Counted from the first letter of the stretch, positions 38,213 through 48,453 are shown. The stretch: DNA of 64,000 nt from Acidimicrobiaceae bacterium (GCA_025463285.1 JAOBWI010000089.1:37684-101683), one strand, 5' to 3'. Program-made: numbers and translations. Notes: generated by a model not told the origin, from the sequence alone.

Positions 38213-38799
38213 GTTTTGACTATCTCCGCCAAGGCCACGTCGAGGCGACCGTAGAGGTCTTCGAGCGTGCCGTCGTTCCAGATGACTCGATCGACAAGGG
38301 CGACCCGCTCGTCGTTGCCCATCTGCGCCGCCACACGCGCGGCGGCGTCCTCCTCGCTCATCGCGCGCTGAGCGACCAGACGCTCCAGCGCCATCGCCGG
38401 ATCGACCAGCACAGCCCAGGCTTCATCGAGTTGGAGGAATTCTCGCAACTCCGCCCGGTACAGCGGCAGCGCCACGAAGACGACCGGCGCGTTAGAGTCG
38501 CCAAGCTCGCGAGCGATTTCGTTACGTATGTATCCGTGCGTGATGTGGTTGAGGCGTCGCAAGGCGCTCGCGTCGTGAAAGACGACGTCGGCGAGAAACG
38601 CGCGGTCGATGGTGCCCTCGGGAGTGAGGACGGCGGTACCGAACGCGTCGCGCACGGCGCGCCACGCGGGCTCGCCTTTTTGTAGAACTTTTCGCGCCAC
38701 GATGTCCGCGTCAATCACGTGGTAGCCGAGGAACGTGAGCCGGTCCGTCACCGCCGTTTTCCCAGCACCGATCCCGCCCGCGATCGCGACTCTTTTCAC
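38209..38799 (-). CDS. coaE: Dephospho-CoA kinase
   Basis: VAIAGGIGAGKTAVTDRLTFLGYHVIDADIVAR, PVVFVALPLYRAEL. Confidence 0.94.
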   Translation of the reverse strand: MKRVAIAGGIGAGKTAVTDRLTFLGYHVIDADIVARKVLQKGEPAWRAVRDAFGTAVLTPEGTIDRAFLADVVFHDASALRRLNHITHGYIRNEIARELGDSNAPVVFVALPLYRAELREFLQLDEAWAVLVDPAMALERLVAQRAMSEEDAAARVAAQMGNDERVALVDRVIWNDGTLEDLYGRLDVALAEIVKT

Positions 38800-38906
38800 A
38801 CATCCACGCTACTAACGGGCAGTTACATCCCGGTCGAGACGAGGCCCGTGGTCCCGGTTCGTAGGTGCCCCTTGAGTAATGTCGCTACAGGTGCTCAGGG
38901 GGAACT

Positions 38907-39857
38907 TTGGTTCGATATTTAGTGCGACGGCTCATCTTGTTGATCGGCGTCGTCTTCATCGTCTCCATCGGATCTTTCTACCTGCTTCATCTCCTACCGG
39001 GAGATCCGACCGCTGTCATTTTGGGCACTGGCGACACTCCCGCCAACAAGGCCAAACTCTTCGCGCAGCTGGGTCTCAACAAGCCGATCTGGGAGCAGTA
39101 CTTCGTCTGGATTAGAAACGTCCTGCGCGGTAATTTAGGGACGTCGTTCATCTCGCAGACCTCCGTCTGGAGCGTCGTCAAGGCGGCTCTGCCCATCGAC
39201 GTCGAGATCATCGTCTTGAGCCAGATTCTGGCCTTTCTCGTCGCGATTCCTTTGGCGATTCGCAGTGCCCGCCGGCCCGATGGACCCCTAGACCGGATCT
39301 TGGGCGCCGGTAGCTTCACCCTTCTCTCCATCCCCTCCTTCGTCCTCATTGTGTTACTGGTCCTCTTCGTGTCGATCAAACTCGGCGTAGGACACACCGG
39401 TCCTTCCTCCTACGTGTCGCTCAGCGCGGACTGGATCGGCAACCTCGAGAGCCTCTCTCTTCCGGCCATTACCTTAGGGATCGGCAGTTTTGTGGTCTAC
39501 TACCGCGTACTACGGAGCGACCTGATCGCCACGCTGCAAGAAGAGTTCATCACGTTGGCTCGCTCCAAGGGCATTAGTGCGCGTCGCATCATGTGGCGAC
39601 ACGCCTTACGGCCGTCGGCCGTCGCCCTGTGCGGCACAGCGGGGGTCAACATTGGGGGGCTCTTAGCCAGCGGATTCATTGTCCAGTACCTCCTCAGCAT
39701 CCCGGGACTGGGCTATGAGCTCATTGAGTCCGTCGGTCTTAGTGACTACCTGGTCGTCCAGGGCATCGTGTTGGTGGTCTGCGTGGGCGTGATTCTCATC
39801 AACTTCGGCTTTGACCTGCTGACAAATATTGTCGACCCGAGGATCCGCCGTGAGTAG
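38907..39857 (+). CDS. dppB: Peptide ABC transporter permease (DppB-like)
   Basis: LVRRLILLIGVVFIVSIGSFYLLHLLPGDP; TARSKGISARRIMWRHALRPS EAA-like loop. Confidence 0.92.
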   Translation: MVRYLVRRLILLIGVVFIVSIGSFYLLHLLPGDPTAVILGTGDTPANKAKLFAQLGLNKPIWEQYFVWIRNVLRGNLGTSFISQTSVWSVVKAALPIDVEIIVLSQILAFLVAIPLAIRSARRPDGPLDRILGAGSFTLLSIPSFVLIVLLVLFVSIKLGVGHTGPSSYVSLSADWIGNLESLSLPAITLGIGSFVVYYRVLRSDLIATLQEEFITLARSKGISARRIMWRHALRPSAVALCGTAGVNIGGLLASGFIVQYLLSIPGLGYELIESVGLSDYLVVQGIVLVVCVGVILINFGFDLLTNIVDPRIRRE

Positions 39858-40728
39858 CTCACTGATCGTGCACGAAATGGTCGAAGAGGCCCACGACCGA
39901 CCGGCGCGCAAAAAGAAGCTGGGCGTGCTCTTTTGGATCTGCGTCGGGTGGCTGGTCCTCAACTTCATCGGCGCCATCTTCGCCAACGTCTTGCCCCTGG
40001 AAGATCCCTTGTTTCAGAACTACGCCGTCGTGAACGCCGGGCCCTCGCTGCACCACCTTTTCGGCACCGACGATCTCGGCCGCGATATCTTCGCGCGCAT
40101 TGTCTTTGGTTCGCGGGTCTCGATTGAGGCCAGCCTCGGGTCGATGTTGATCGGTTTCGGCATCGGCGCGCCGCTCGGGATGCTGAGCGCCTACCGGCGT
40201 GGAAAGTTTGACTCCGTCGTGACGGCCGTCATGTACGTGCTGCTGGCCTTTCCCGCCATCATCGCCACCATCGCGGTCCTCTCCTTCTGGACCCCTCGCT
40301 CTCTTCTCAAGATCATCATCGTGGTGGGCGTCGCCTCCATCCCCCTCGTCTATCGCGTCATTCGCGGCGCCACCCTGAACTACTCCACGAGGGATTTTGT
40401 CGTGGCGGCCAAGGTCCAAGGCGCCACTGACCGGCGAATCCTCATGAAGGAGTTGCTCCCCAACGTGGCCCCCGTCGGCGTGTCGTTTCTCTTGATCGGA
40501 ATCGCCACGGTCGTCACCCTGGAAGGCGCGCTTGCCTTTCTCGGCCTCTCCGTGAATCCACCGACGCCCTCGTGGGGCAACATGATCAACGAGAGCATCT
40601 CCATCCTCCAGACCAATCCCTGGCTGGCCGTCTTTCCGTCGCTGGCGATGTGTCTGTTCCTGCTCTGTTTGAACTTCATCGGTGACCGGCTGCGCTCGCA
40701 CTTCGAAGTCTCCGAGGGCAAAATATGA
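39850..40728 (+). CDS. dppC: Peptide ABC transporter permease (DppC-like)
   Basis: HLFGTDDLGRDIFARIVFGSRVSI; VAAKVQGATDRRILMKELLPN; PSWGNMI; GTG at 39850. Confidence 0.92.
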   Translation: MSSSLIVHEMVEEAHDRPARKKKLGVLFWICVGWLVLNFIGAIFANVLPLEDPLFQNYAVVNAGPSLHHLFGTDDLGRDIFARIVFGSRVSIEASLGSMLIGFGIGAPLGMLSAYRRGKFDSVVTAVMYVLLAFPAIIATIAVLSFWTPRSLLKIIIVVGVASIPLVYRVIRGATLNYSTRDFVVAAKVQGATDRRILMKELLPNVAPVGVSFLLIGIATVVTLEGALAFLGLSVNPPTPSWGNMINESISILQTNPWLAVFPSLAMCLFLLCLNFIGDRLRSHFEVSEGKI

Positions 40729-41726
40729 CCGACCACCCGAAGCTCCTCGTCGTGAAGGACCTCCGCACCACGTTCGCCACGCCGTCCGGTCCTTTGCCAG
40801 CGGTCGGCGGGGTCTCTTTTGAGTTGGGTACTAACGAGACCCTCGGCATCGTCGGCGAGTCCGGCTCGGGCAAGACGGTCCTCTCGCGCACCATCATGGG
40901 ACTGCAGCCGCGGCGCAACGTCGAAGTGACGGGCTCGGTCCTCTTGAAGGGCTTCGAAGTGGTCGGCGCCAGCGAGAAGGAGAAACGTTCGATCTGGGGT
41001 CTCGAAGTGGCCATGATCTTCCAAGATCCGATGACCTCGCTCAATCCGGTTATGCGTATTGGCAAGCAGATCGACGAGATTCTGCGCGTGCGTCAAGGTA
41101 TGGACCGACGAGCGGCGAAAGCCCGGGCCGTGGAACTGCTGGAGTTGGTGGGGATCCCTTCGCCGGCCGAGCGTTACGGCGTCTTTCCCAGGGAACTCTC
41201 CGGTGGCATGCGCCAGCGCGTGGTCATCGCCACGGCCCTCGCTGGTTCACCGCAGCTGCTCATGGCCGACGAACCGACCACGGGTCTGGACGTTACCATC
41301 CAAGCCCAGATCCTCAACCTGTTGGACAGCGTTAAAGAACAGATGAAGATGTCCGTTGTCCTGGTCACCCACGACCTCGGGGTCGTCGCCACGCGCACGT
41401 CGAGAATCATCGTCATGTACGCCGGTCGCATCGTGGAGATCGGTTCCACGCGCGAAGTGTTTCGCCGTCATCGCATGCCCTACACCCGCGCCCTGTTGGA
41501 CGCCATACCCAAGGTCTCGAATCCCTCGCACTCGCGTCTCGTGGCCATTCCGGGACGACCGCCCAACTTGCTCGATCTCCCGACGGGCTGCGCTTTCGCG
41601 CCGCGCTGCGCCTACGCCACGGATATCTGCCGCGTCCAGCGGCCCCGGTTGGAGCCGGCTGAGGAGTCGGGCCACGCCTTCGCCTGCTGGAATCCCCTGC
41701 CGGTAGCTGAAGGAGCCCTCACGTGA
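40725..41726 (+). CDS. dppD: Peptide ABC transporter ATP-binding protein (DppD-like)
   Basis: GESGSGKTVLSRTIMGL, FQDPMTSLNPV, LSGGMRQRVVIATAL, C-terminal oligopeptide domain GCAFAPRCAYA. Confidence 0.94.
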   Translation: MTDHPKLLVVKDLRTTFATPSGPLPAVGGVSFELGTNETLGIVGESGSGKTVLSRTIMGLQPRRNVEVTGSVLLKGFEVVGASEKEKRSIWGLEVAMIFQDPMTSLNPVMRIGKQIDEILRVRQGMDRRAAKARAVELLELVGIPSPAERYGVFPRELSGGMRQRVVIATALAGSPQLLMADEPTTGLDVTIQAQILNLLDSVKEQMKMSVVLVTHDLGVVATRTSRIIVMYAGRIVEIGSTREVFRRHRMPYTRALLDAIPKVSNPSHSRLVAIPGRPPNLLDLPTGCAFAPRCAYATDICRVQRPRLEPAEESGHAFACWNPLPVAEGALT

Positions 41727-42703
41727 GCGATCGCACCCCATTACTTAGGGTACGTAACCTCACCGTCAACTTCGGCTCTCATCGGAAACAACTGAGCGCC
41801 GTGGCGGGCGTGAGCTTCGACATTTTCGAAGGCGAGACGCTCGGGCTGGTCGGCGAGTCGGGGTGCGGCAAGTCCACCACCGGTAAAGCTCTGATGCGCA
41901 TCGTCGAACCCACGAGCGGCTCCATTGAACTCGAGGGGACCGAACTCACCACCACCCACGGCAAGGCCCTGCGCAACCTGCGCACCCGAATGCAGATGAT
42001 CTTTCAGGACCCCATCAGTTCTTTGAATCCCCGACGCCGCGCGAGGGACCTCGTGGCCGAGCCCCTCGACTGCTGGAAGTCCGTTCGGGGAGCCGAGCGT
42101 GACGCTCTGGTCAACGACCTGCTCAACAAGGTCGGCATCGACCCCGAGATCTACGGCGATCGCTACGCGCGACAGTTCTCCGGGGGCCAGTGCCAACGGA
42201 TCTCCATCGCGCGCTCCCTGGCCATGCGTCCGAAACTCTTGATCTGTGACGAGATGGTCTCGGCCTTGGATGTCTCGGTCCAAGCCCAGATTCTCAATCT
42301 CTTAGTGGATCTAAAGCGTGAGTACGGCTTGGCGCTGCTCTTCATCGCCCACGACCTCGCCGTGGTGAAGTACGTATCGGACCGCGTGGCCGTCATGTAC
42401 CTGGGCAAGATCTGCGAAATAGGTCCGGCCGACACTCTCTACGACTTTCCTGAACACCCCTACACCGAGTTTCTCTTGGGCGCGGCCCTAGAGGCTGATC
42501 CCGATGCCCCGCTACGCGGCGACGTTCTCGCCGGTGAACCGCCGAGTCCTACGAGTCCGCCCAGTGGCTGCCGCTTTCGAACGCGTTGCCCGTTCGCGAC
42601 CGACAAGTGCGCGACCGAAGAGCCGCCCTTAGAAGAGATCGTCCCCGGCCATCGAGTGGCCTGTCACTACCCCTTATCACTCAGCGCTGAAGCGAACGCG
42701 TAA
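41723..42703 (+). CDS. dppF: Peptide ABC transporter ATP-binding protein (DppF-like)
   Basis: [62 protein letters not shown]. Confidence 0.94.
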   Translation: MSDRTPLLRVRNLTVNFGSHRKQLSAVAGVSFDIFEGETLGLVGESGCGKSTTGKALMRIVEPTSGSIELEGTELTTTHGKALRNLRTRMQMIFQDPISSLNPRRRARDLVAEPLDCWKSVRGAERDALVNDLLNKVGIDPEIYGDRYARQFSGGQCQRISIARSLAMRPKLLICDEMVSALDVSVQAQILNLLVDLKREYGLALLFIAHDLAVVKYVSDRVAVMYLGKICEIGPADTLYDFPEHPYTEFLLGAALEADPDAPLRGDVLAGEPPSPTSPPSGCRFRTRCPFATDKCATEEPPLEEIVPGHRVACHYPLSLSAEANA

Positions 42704-43480
42704 CGGGTCATCCGCGCGAAGCGGTCGTGCGTCGGTCATAACCACGCGAGAAGATCTCCGTTCGTAATTCTGGACCCTTGCACACCGAGAAGTCTCTCGC
42801 GGCGGGCTCTTGATACCTCGTCCTCAAGGGGGGAACCGTCCGCCGCCTGGTTCGTTGGCTTCTGGTGAGTCGAGAATGGGTCGGATGAAACGGGCGAGTA
42901 GACCGCCACTTCAGCGCAGATGTTCTCGTTGCCCCGCACTGAAGTGGCCTGTCCCTGCTGCTCGGAATGGAACGAGCGCGCAGTTACTCGTACTGCAGAA
43001 GGGCGAGGCGACGGAGTCATTGAACCCTCCCCCGCCGTCTCACCCATCGACGCTTACACCCAGTCGCAGGTTCATCACCGATCACTGCCCACGGAGCGCG
43101 CCCCAGGGCGCAACAAGGGACAATCACCGCGACGTGGCGAGAGCGAAAAGGGGGTTAATGACATGCGATCATTGACGACCGCGCACGCGCACAAGGATCC
43201 ACGTGAGTCAGTGACGTGGGCGGCCGACTCAGGCGCGGTGGCACATAAATACTTTGACTTCCCAAGGGCGGGCACTGAATCCTCCAGTCGCCCTTGCTGC
43301 CCTTGCGCCGAACAGCCTTCCAGGTACCATTCGCCCTTGTCAAATCCAAGTGACACCGTTGTGGGTGCGTTGCTTTTAAGAGTGGACAAAATTCCTCATC
43401 AGATGAGTCGCTCGACTCTCGAGCCACTCCACGTGAAGTCGCTCGATAGTCGTCAAACTTTCGGTACTGCTTGGCGGGAG
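42704..43480. other. Long apparently non-coding gap containing a perfect 10-bp hairpin (42905-42914 with 42939-42948)
   Basis: No convincing protein family on either strand; GCCACTTCAG / CTGAAGTGGC inverted repeat; candidate structured RNA or mobile-element remnant. Confidence 0.35.
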
Positions 43481-43482
43481 AA

Positions 43483-44874
43483 CTACTCGCTCGGAGTGTC
43501 GGCTTCGAGTTCGATAGGAGCCTCGGCGGTTTCGGGGGTGTCGAGGGTTTCGGCGTCCGAGGCGTCGGGGGCCTTCGTCGCGACTTCCGTCGCGTACTCA
43601 GCCCACGCGGCCTGCGCTTCGGTCTCGGGCGTGAATTCGCCGTATTCGAGAGAGCCGATGTAGTTGCCCTCGGCGTCGTAGGCGTGTGAACCGAATGCTT
43701 CGCGGTACTCCTCGGAGACCTCGCCACCCTCGGCGGCCTGCTTAATCGACAGACTGATGCGACGACGCGCGGTGTCGAGTTCGATGATCTTCACCCAAAG
43801 CTCTTCACCAGCGGTGACGACCTGGTCGGGCGACTCGACGTGGTGCGCGGCCATCTCCGAGATGTGCACGAGGCCCTCAATACCCTCGCCCACCTGGATG
43901 AAGGCGCCGAATGGCACCAGCTTGGTGACGCGACCGTAGACCAACTGGTCGACGGCGTGGCTATCGGCAAAGACCTGCCACGGGTCCGACTGGGTGGCCT
44001 TGAGAGACAAGGAGATGCGCTCCTTGGAGAAGTCGACGTCGAGCACCTCCACGTCCACTTCGTCACCCACGGCGACGACTTGGCTGGGGTGGTCGATGTG
44101 CTTCCAGGAGAGCTCCGATACGTGAATGAGACCGTCCATTCCCCCGAGGTCCACGAAGGCGCCGAAGTTGACGACCGAACTGATAACGCCGTGTCGACGT
44201 TCGCCAGGCTTTAAGTTGGAGAGGAAGTCGCCGCGCTGTTCTTTCTGCGTCTCTTCCAGCCAGGCGCGACGCGAGAGCACGACGTTGTTGCGGTTGCGGT
44301 CGAGCTCGATGATCTTGGCTTCCACCGTCTTGCCGATGTAGGGCTGGAGTTCGCGCACCCGGCGTAGTTCCACCAAGGAGGCGGGCAGGAAGCCACGAAG
44401 ACCGATGTCGACGATGAGTCCACCCTTGACGACCTCGATGACCACACCCTTGACGACCTCGTCGCGGTTCTTCAACTCTTCGATGTTGGCCCAGGCCTTC
44501 TCGTACTGAGCGCGCTTCTTCGACAGGACCAGACGTCCCTCTTTGTCCTCTTTCTGGAGGACCAGACACTCAACGCGCTCACCCAGCGAGACAATCTCCG
44601 ACGGATCCACGTCGTTACGAATGGAGAGTTCGCGAGACGGGATGACCCCCTCGGACTTGAAGCCGATATCGAGCAGGACTTCGTCATGGTCGATCTTGAC
44701 CACGGTGCCGACGACCAGGTCGCCGTCTTCGAACTCGAGGACGCTGTCACCCACCAGGGCGGTGAGGTCCGTACCGACCAGGTCGTCTTCGGTGATGACG
44801 CGCGGAATGTACTTTCCGTTTTCGTCGAAGGTACCCATCTGCTGGGTGGAGAGGAGGCTAGTGCCGTCCGGCAT
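43483..44874 (-). CDS. rpsA: 30S ribosomal protein S1
   Basis: Tandem S1 domains (GVISSVVNFGAFVDLGGMDGLIHVSELSW; GRVTKLVPFGAFIQVGEGIEGLVHISEMA). Confidence 0.96.
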   Translation of the reverse strand: MPDGTSLLSTQQMGTFDENGKYIPRVITEDDLVGTDLTALVGDSVLEFEDGDLVVGTVVKIDHDEVLLDIGFKSEGVIPSRELSIRNDVDPSEIVSLGERVECLVLQKEDKEGRLVLSKKRAQYEKAWANIEELKNRDEVVKGVVIEVVKGGLIVDIGLRGFLPASLVELRRVRELQPYIGKTVEAKIIELDRNRNNVVLSRRAWLEETQKEQRGDFLSNLKPGERRHGVISSVVNFGAFVDLGGMDGLIHVSELSWKHIDHPSQVVAVGDEVDVEVLDVDFSKERISLSLKATQSDPWQVFADSHAVDQLVYGRVTKLVPFGAFIQVGEGIEGLVHISEMAAHHVESPDQVVTAGEELWVKIIELDTARRRISLSIKQAAEGGEVSEEYREAFGSHAYDAEGNYIGSLEYGEFTPETEAQAAWAEYATEVATKAPDASDAETLDTPETAEAPIELEADTPSE

Positions 44875-44971
44875 TCGTACTTCTTTCGTTTGACCACACC
44901 GGGGTCTAACTAGTCAGTAGGGGCTGGGTCACCGGTGTTAACCCAGGTTTCAACCCTAGCAGCCGGACCCC

Positions 44972-47590
44972 TCAGCCCTTGGACGCCGCCCAGCTCTCGC
45001 CCCAACTGAGCGACACTTCGAGGGGCACCGAAAGTGACGCGGCGTTGGTTAGGGCGTCCACCATGATCTCGCTCACGCGCTCTTTCTCGTCGGGCGGTGC
45101 TTCGACCAAGACTTCGTCGTGCACTTGGAGGATCAGACGGGCTTGTAACTTGGCGGCGCTCAACGCGTGGTCCAGGCGAACCAGGCCCGACTTGAAGACG
45201 TCCGCGGCCAGCCCTTGGATACCCGCGTTCATGGCCTGGCGCTCAGCGGCCTGACGTTGGGGCCCGACGGCCGTCGCTAAGTCGGGGAAGGGTCGGATGC
45301 GACCCATCTCCGTGCGTGAGTATCCCTGGTTACGAATCTCTTTCACGATGCGCTCCATGTAGGTGCGCAGATTCGGGAAGCCCTCGAAGTAGCGATTCAT
45401 GATCTCGCGCGCCGCCCCGACGCTCAGGCCCAGGCGCTGACTCAGGCCGTAGGCCTCCATGCCGTAGGCCAGGCCGTAGCTGACAGCCTTGGCCTGCTCG
45501 CGCTGTTCGTGCTCCACCTCTTCGGGCGAGACCCCAAAGACGGAGGCCGCGATGGTTCGGTGCACGTCTTGACTGGCGCTGAACGCGGTGAGCAGACCGA
45601 GGTCCTGTGAGAGGTGCGCCAGAATACGCAACTCGATCTGGTTGTAGTCAGAGACCGCGAGGAGCCAACCCTCGGTCGGGACGAAGGCGTAGCGCAGTCG
45701 GCGGCCGTCGAAGGTTCGTACCGGAATGTTGTGAAGGTTCGGCTTGTCCGACGACAGTCGTCCGGTACGCGCCACCACCTGGGAGAAACGCGCGTGAATG
45801 CGCCCGTCGCCGCCCACCGAGTCGATGAGGGGCGCGCCGTAGGTGCCCCGAAGCTTCTCAACCTCGCGGTAGCGCAAGATCAAAGGAATGATGGGGTGCT
45901 CGTCCTGAATGGCTTCGAGGCTCGCTGCGTCCGTGGAGAACCCCGATTTGATCTTCTTCACGGCGGTGAGACCGAGCTCTTCAAACAGCACCACCTGGAG
46001 CTGCTGAGGAGAGTTGACCTTGAAGTCGTGTCCGGCCACTCGTTGAATCTCCACTTCCAATGCACCGGCTTCGGCTGCGAACTCCTGGGCGATGGTGCGC
46101 AACAGCGGAACGTCGACTCGAATACCTCGACCTTCCATGCGACCCAGCACCGCGACCAGGGGCAGCTCGACCTCTTCGTAAATTCGCTGTAACTCCCAGC
46201 GGTCGATCTCCGAGCGCAACACGTCGCGCAAGCGACCGGCCTGTTGCACGTCGTGGATGAGAGTGTCGTCGCTCGACTCGCTAAAGAGCGACGGACGAGA
46301 GTCCTCGTTGATCTCACCGAGGAATCGCGAGGCCACCTCGGCGAGGTCGTATCGCCCGCTAATGGAGTCGATCAAAAAGGCCATAATCGAAGTGTCGTCG
46401 GCCGGGTCACTCAACGTGACCCCGGTCTGGTCGGCGACTCGGTACAAGCCCCTCACGTCGTGTCCGGCGAAAGGCCGACCGTTCACCCCGTGGAGGAACT
46501 CGCCCACGTCGAACAGACCCAGGGCCAACGAACTGGTGTTAAATCCGGCCACTCGTTGGTCGTTGAAGGCGACCAGTGGGGCCACCGGGCCGGCAAAGAT
46601 CTCCTCCAGCGACGCACCCGCCCTGGGCGCGGGCGACACCGGGCGCGGCGACGCGACACCGGGCGCGGCGACCTCGCCCACTCCCTCGCCGAGAAGACCG
46701 TCCTGCATGAGTTTGCCCATTCGCGCCCGCAGCGAGTTCATCTCGTAGCGCTCGAAGAAACCATTCACCTCTTGGCGATTCCACCCGCCGAGGGTGATGT
46801 CATCCAAGGTGAAGTCGAGTGGGACGTCGCGCACGAGGCGCATGACGCGCTCGTTGTTGCGGGCTCGCTCTTCGAAGGCGGCCAGATTCTCGCGCAGTTT
46901 GGGCGTCAGAGAGTCCAGGTGGGCGTAGAGATCATCGAAGTCGCGGTACTGGGTGAGTAGCTTCGCCGCGGTCTTCTCCCCAATTCCCGGAACTCCCGGT
47001 AAGTTGTCTGAGGTGTCACCGCGCAAGGCCGCCAACAAGGGGTAGCGGGCCGCTTCGATACCGCATCGCTCCATGATGCCGGCCTCGTCGTACAGCGAGT
47101 AGTCCGACACGCCCCGGCGGTTATAGAGAACCTTGACGTAGGGGTCTTCGACGAGTTGGAAGGTATCGCGGTCTCCCGAGACGACGACGACCGGGATGGA
47201 CGCGTCGCGTCCGTAGGAGGCCAGAGTCGCGAGGACGTCGTCGGCCTCAAATCGCTCGACGCCTAAGACGGGAATATGCAAGGCCTCACACATGGCGCGG
47301 ATGAGGTCGAACTGGTGCTCGATCTCCGGCGGGGTTTCCGCGCGGCCCCCCTTGTAGTCCTGCGTCAACACATCGCGAAATGTGCCGCCGGGTAAGTCGA
47401 AGGCCACCGCCACGGCGCGGGGACGCTGAGTGCTGACCAGTGAGACCAACATCGACGCGAAGCCGTGCAGGGCGTTGGTGACGAGACCCGAGGATGTTTG
47501 AATGTCGACCGGCAACGCGAAGAAGGCCCGGAAGGCCAACGACATGCCGTCCAACAGCACGAGTGGTCGTTGGTCGGTGGCCTCAGCCAA
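44972..47590 (-). CDS. polA: DNA polymerase I
   Basis: 5'-3' exonuclease domain (LLDGMSLAFRAFFALP, GDRDTFQLV), polymerase motifs A/B/C (SDYNQIELRILAHLS, EQAKAVSYGLAYGM, QVHDEVLVEAP). Confidence 0.97.
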   Translation of the reverse strand: MAEATDQRPLVLLDGMSLAFRAFFALPVDIQTSSGLVTNALHGFASMLVSLVSTQRPRAVAVAFDLPGGTFRDVLTQDYKGGRAETPPEIEHQFDLIRAMCEALHIPVLGVERFEADDVLATLASYGRDASIPVVVVSGDRDTFQLVEDPYVKVLYNRRGVSDYSLYDEAGIMERCGIEAARYPLLAALRGDTSDNLPGVPGIGEKTAAKLLTQYRDFDDLYAHLDSLTPKLRENLAAFEERARNNERVMRLVRDVPLDFTLDDITLGGWNRQEVNGFFERYEMNSLRARMGKLMQDGLLGEGVGEVAAPGVASPRPVSPAPRAGASLEEIFAGPVAPLVAFNDQRVAGFNTSSLALGLFDVGEFLHGVNGRPFAGHDVRGLYRVADQTGVTLSDPADDTSIMAFLIDSISGRYDLAEVASRFLGEINEDSRPSLFSESSDDTLIHDVQQAGRLRDVLRSEIDRWELQRIYEEVELPLVAVLGRMEGRGIRVDVPLLRTIAQEFAAEAGALEVEIQRVAGHDFKVNSPQQLQVVLFEELGLTAVKKIKSGFSTDAASLEAIQDEHPIIPLILRYREVEKLRGTYGAPLIDSVGGDGRIHARFSQVVARTGRLSSDKPNLHNIPVRTFDGRRLRYAFVPTEGWLLAVSDYNQIELRILAHLSQDLGLLTAFSASQDVHRTIAASVFGVSPEEVEHEQREQAKAVSYGLAYGMEAYGLSQRLGLSVGAAREIMNRYFEGFPNLRTYMERIVKEIRNQGYSRTEMGRIRPFPDLATAVGPQRQAAERQAMNAGIQGLAADVFKSGLVRLDHALSAAKLQARLILQVHDEVLVEAPPDEKERVSEIMVDALTNAASLSVPLEVSLSWGESWAASKG
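46633..46672. repeat. 20-bp perfect tandem duplication (GCGACACCGGGCGCGGCGAC x2) inside polA
   Basis: 46633-46652 and 46653-46672 are identical; lies in the predicted linker between exonuclease and polymerase regions. Confidence 0.9.
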
Positions 47591-48155
47591 CGAATTCGCC
47601 CTTCAGAATCTGCTGGGCCACGTCGCGCATCCGCGTGCGCGCTCGCATGGCGGACTGTTGAATGATCTCGAAGGCTTCCGCCTCATCCATGCCACGATCG
47701 GCCATCAGAACCTCTTTGGCCCGTTGGACAATCTCGCGCGTCTCGATCTTGTCGTCCGCACTCGGCGAGTCGTGGGTGACCAGCGGCTCACTCGCGGCCG
47801 GATTCATAATCGCCGCCAGCTTGGGCAGAATCTCGCTGCTGCGAAAGGGCTTTACCAGATAAGCGGCTACGCCCGCGTCTCGGGCGCTCTCGATCAGAGT
47901 GCGCTGACTGAAGGCGGTCAACAGCACAACCACCGTGTCGCTGCCCTTGAGCGCTTGAGCGACCTCGATGCCGTCCAGTCCCGGCATCTTGATATCCAGC
48001 AATGCCAGGTCGGGCTGGTGCTCTTTGATCATGGCCAAAGCATCGTCTCCGCGCGCCGCCTCGCCCACCACGAGGTATCCGTCTCCTTCGAGGATCTCTT
48101 TGAGATCTAGTCGGATGATCGACTCATCGTCGGCGATTACAACGCGCTTATCCAT
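47583..48155 (-). CDS. ANTAR-domain response regulator
   Basis: Receiver (VVIADDESIIRLDLKEIL, LALLDIKMPGLDG) and C-terminal ANTAR (QRAKEVLMADRGMDEAEAFEIIQQSAMRARTRMRDVAQQI). Confidence 0.92.
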   Translation of the reverse strand: MDKRVVIADDESIIRLDLKEILEGDGYLVVGEAARGDDALAMIKEHQPDLALLDIKMPGLDGIEVAQALKGSDTVVVLLTAFSQRTLIESARDAGVAAYLVKPFRSSEILPKLAAIMNPAASEPLVTHDSPSADDKIETREIVQRAKEVLMADRGMDEAEAFEIIQQSAMRARTRMRDVAQQILKGEFVG

Positions 48156-48450
48156 TGTCGCTGGGTGTCCACTCTCTTAGTAATTCATCACGCTGGGTCT
48201 TTAGTTCACGTACTTCGCTCAGTCGCCGCTGCATCTCGGCGTTGGCGACCATGACGTGTCGAGAGAGCTCGTCATACTCTTTTGACTGCAGAGGGGTCTC
48301 TGACACTAGCGCGCGAATTCGAGCGTCGTCGAGGGCGTCGTTCCACACAGCGACCTGCTCTTCGAGCACGGCCAGGCTCTCACGGGCCTGGGCTAACTGA
48401 CGCTGAACGTCCTCTAAACGGCGCTTGAGCAGCCGAGATCCCATGCTCAC
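48148..48450 (-). CDS. Small coiled-coil hypothetical protein
   Basis: Heptad-rich sequence; stop/start overlap with the ANTAR regulator. Confidence 0.6.
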   Translation of the reverse strand: MSMGSRLLKRRLEDVQRQLAQARESLAVLEEQVAVWNDALDDARIRALVSETPLQSKEYDELSRHVMVANAEMQRRLSEVRELKTQRDELLREWTPSDNG

Positions 48451-48453
48451 AGT

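Noticed and set aside
42920-43663. 247-aa plus-strand ORF running through the 42.7-43.5 kb gap into rpsA
   Set aside because: Overlaps rpsA antisense, has shadow-ORF composition and no recognisable domain; gap treated as non-coding
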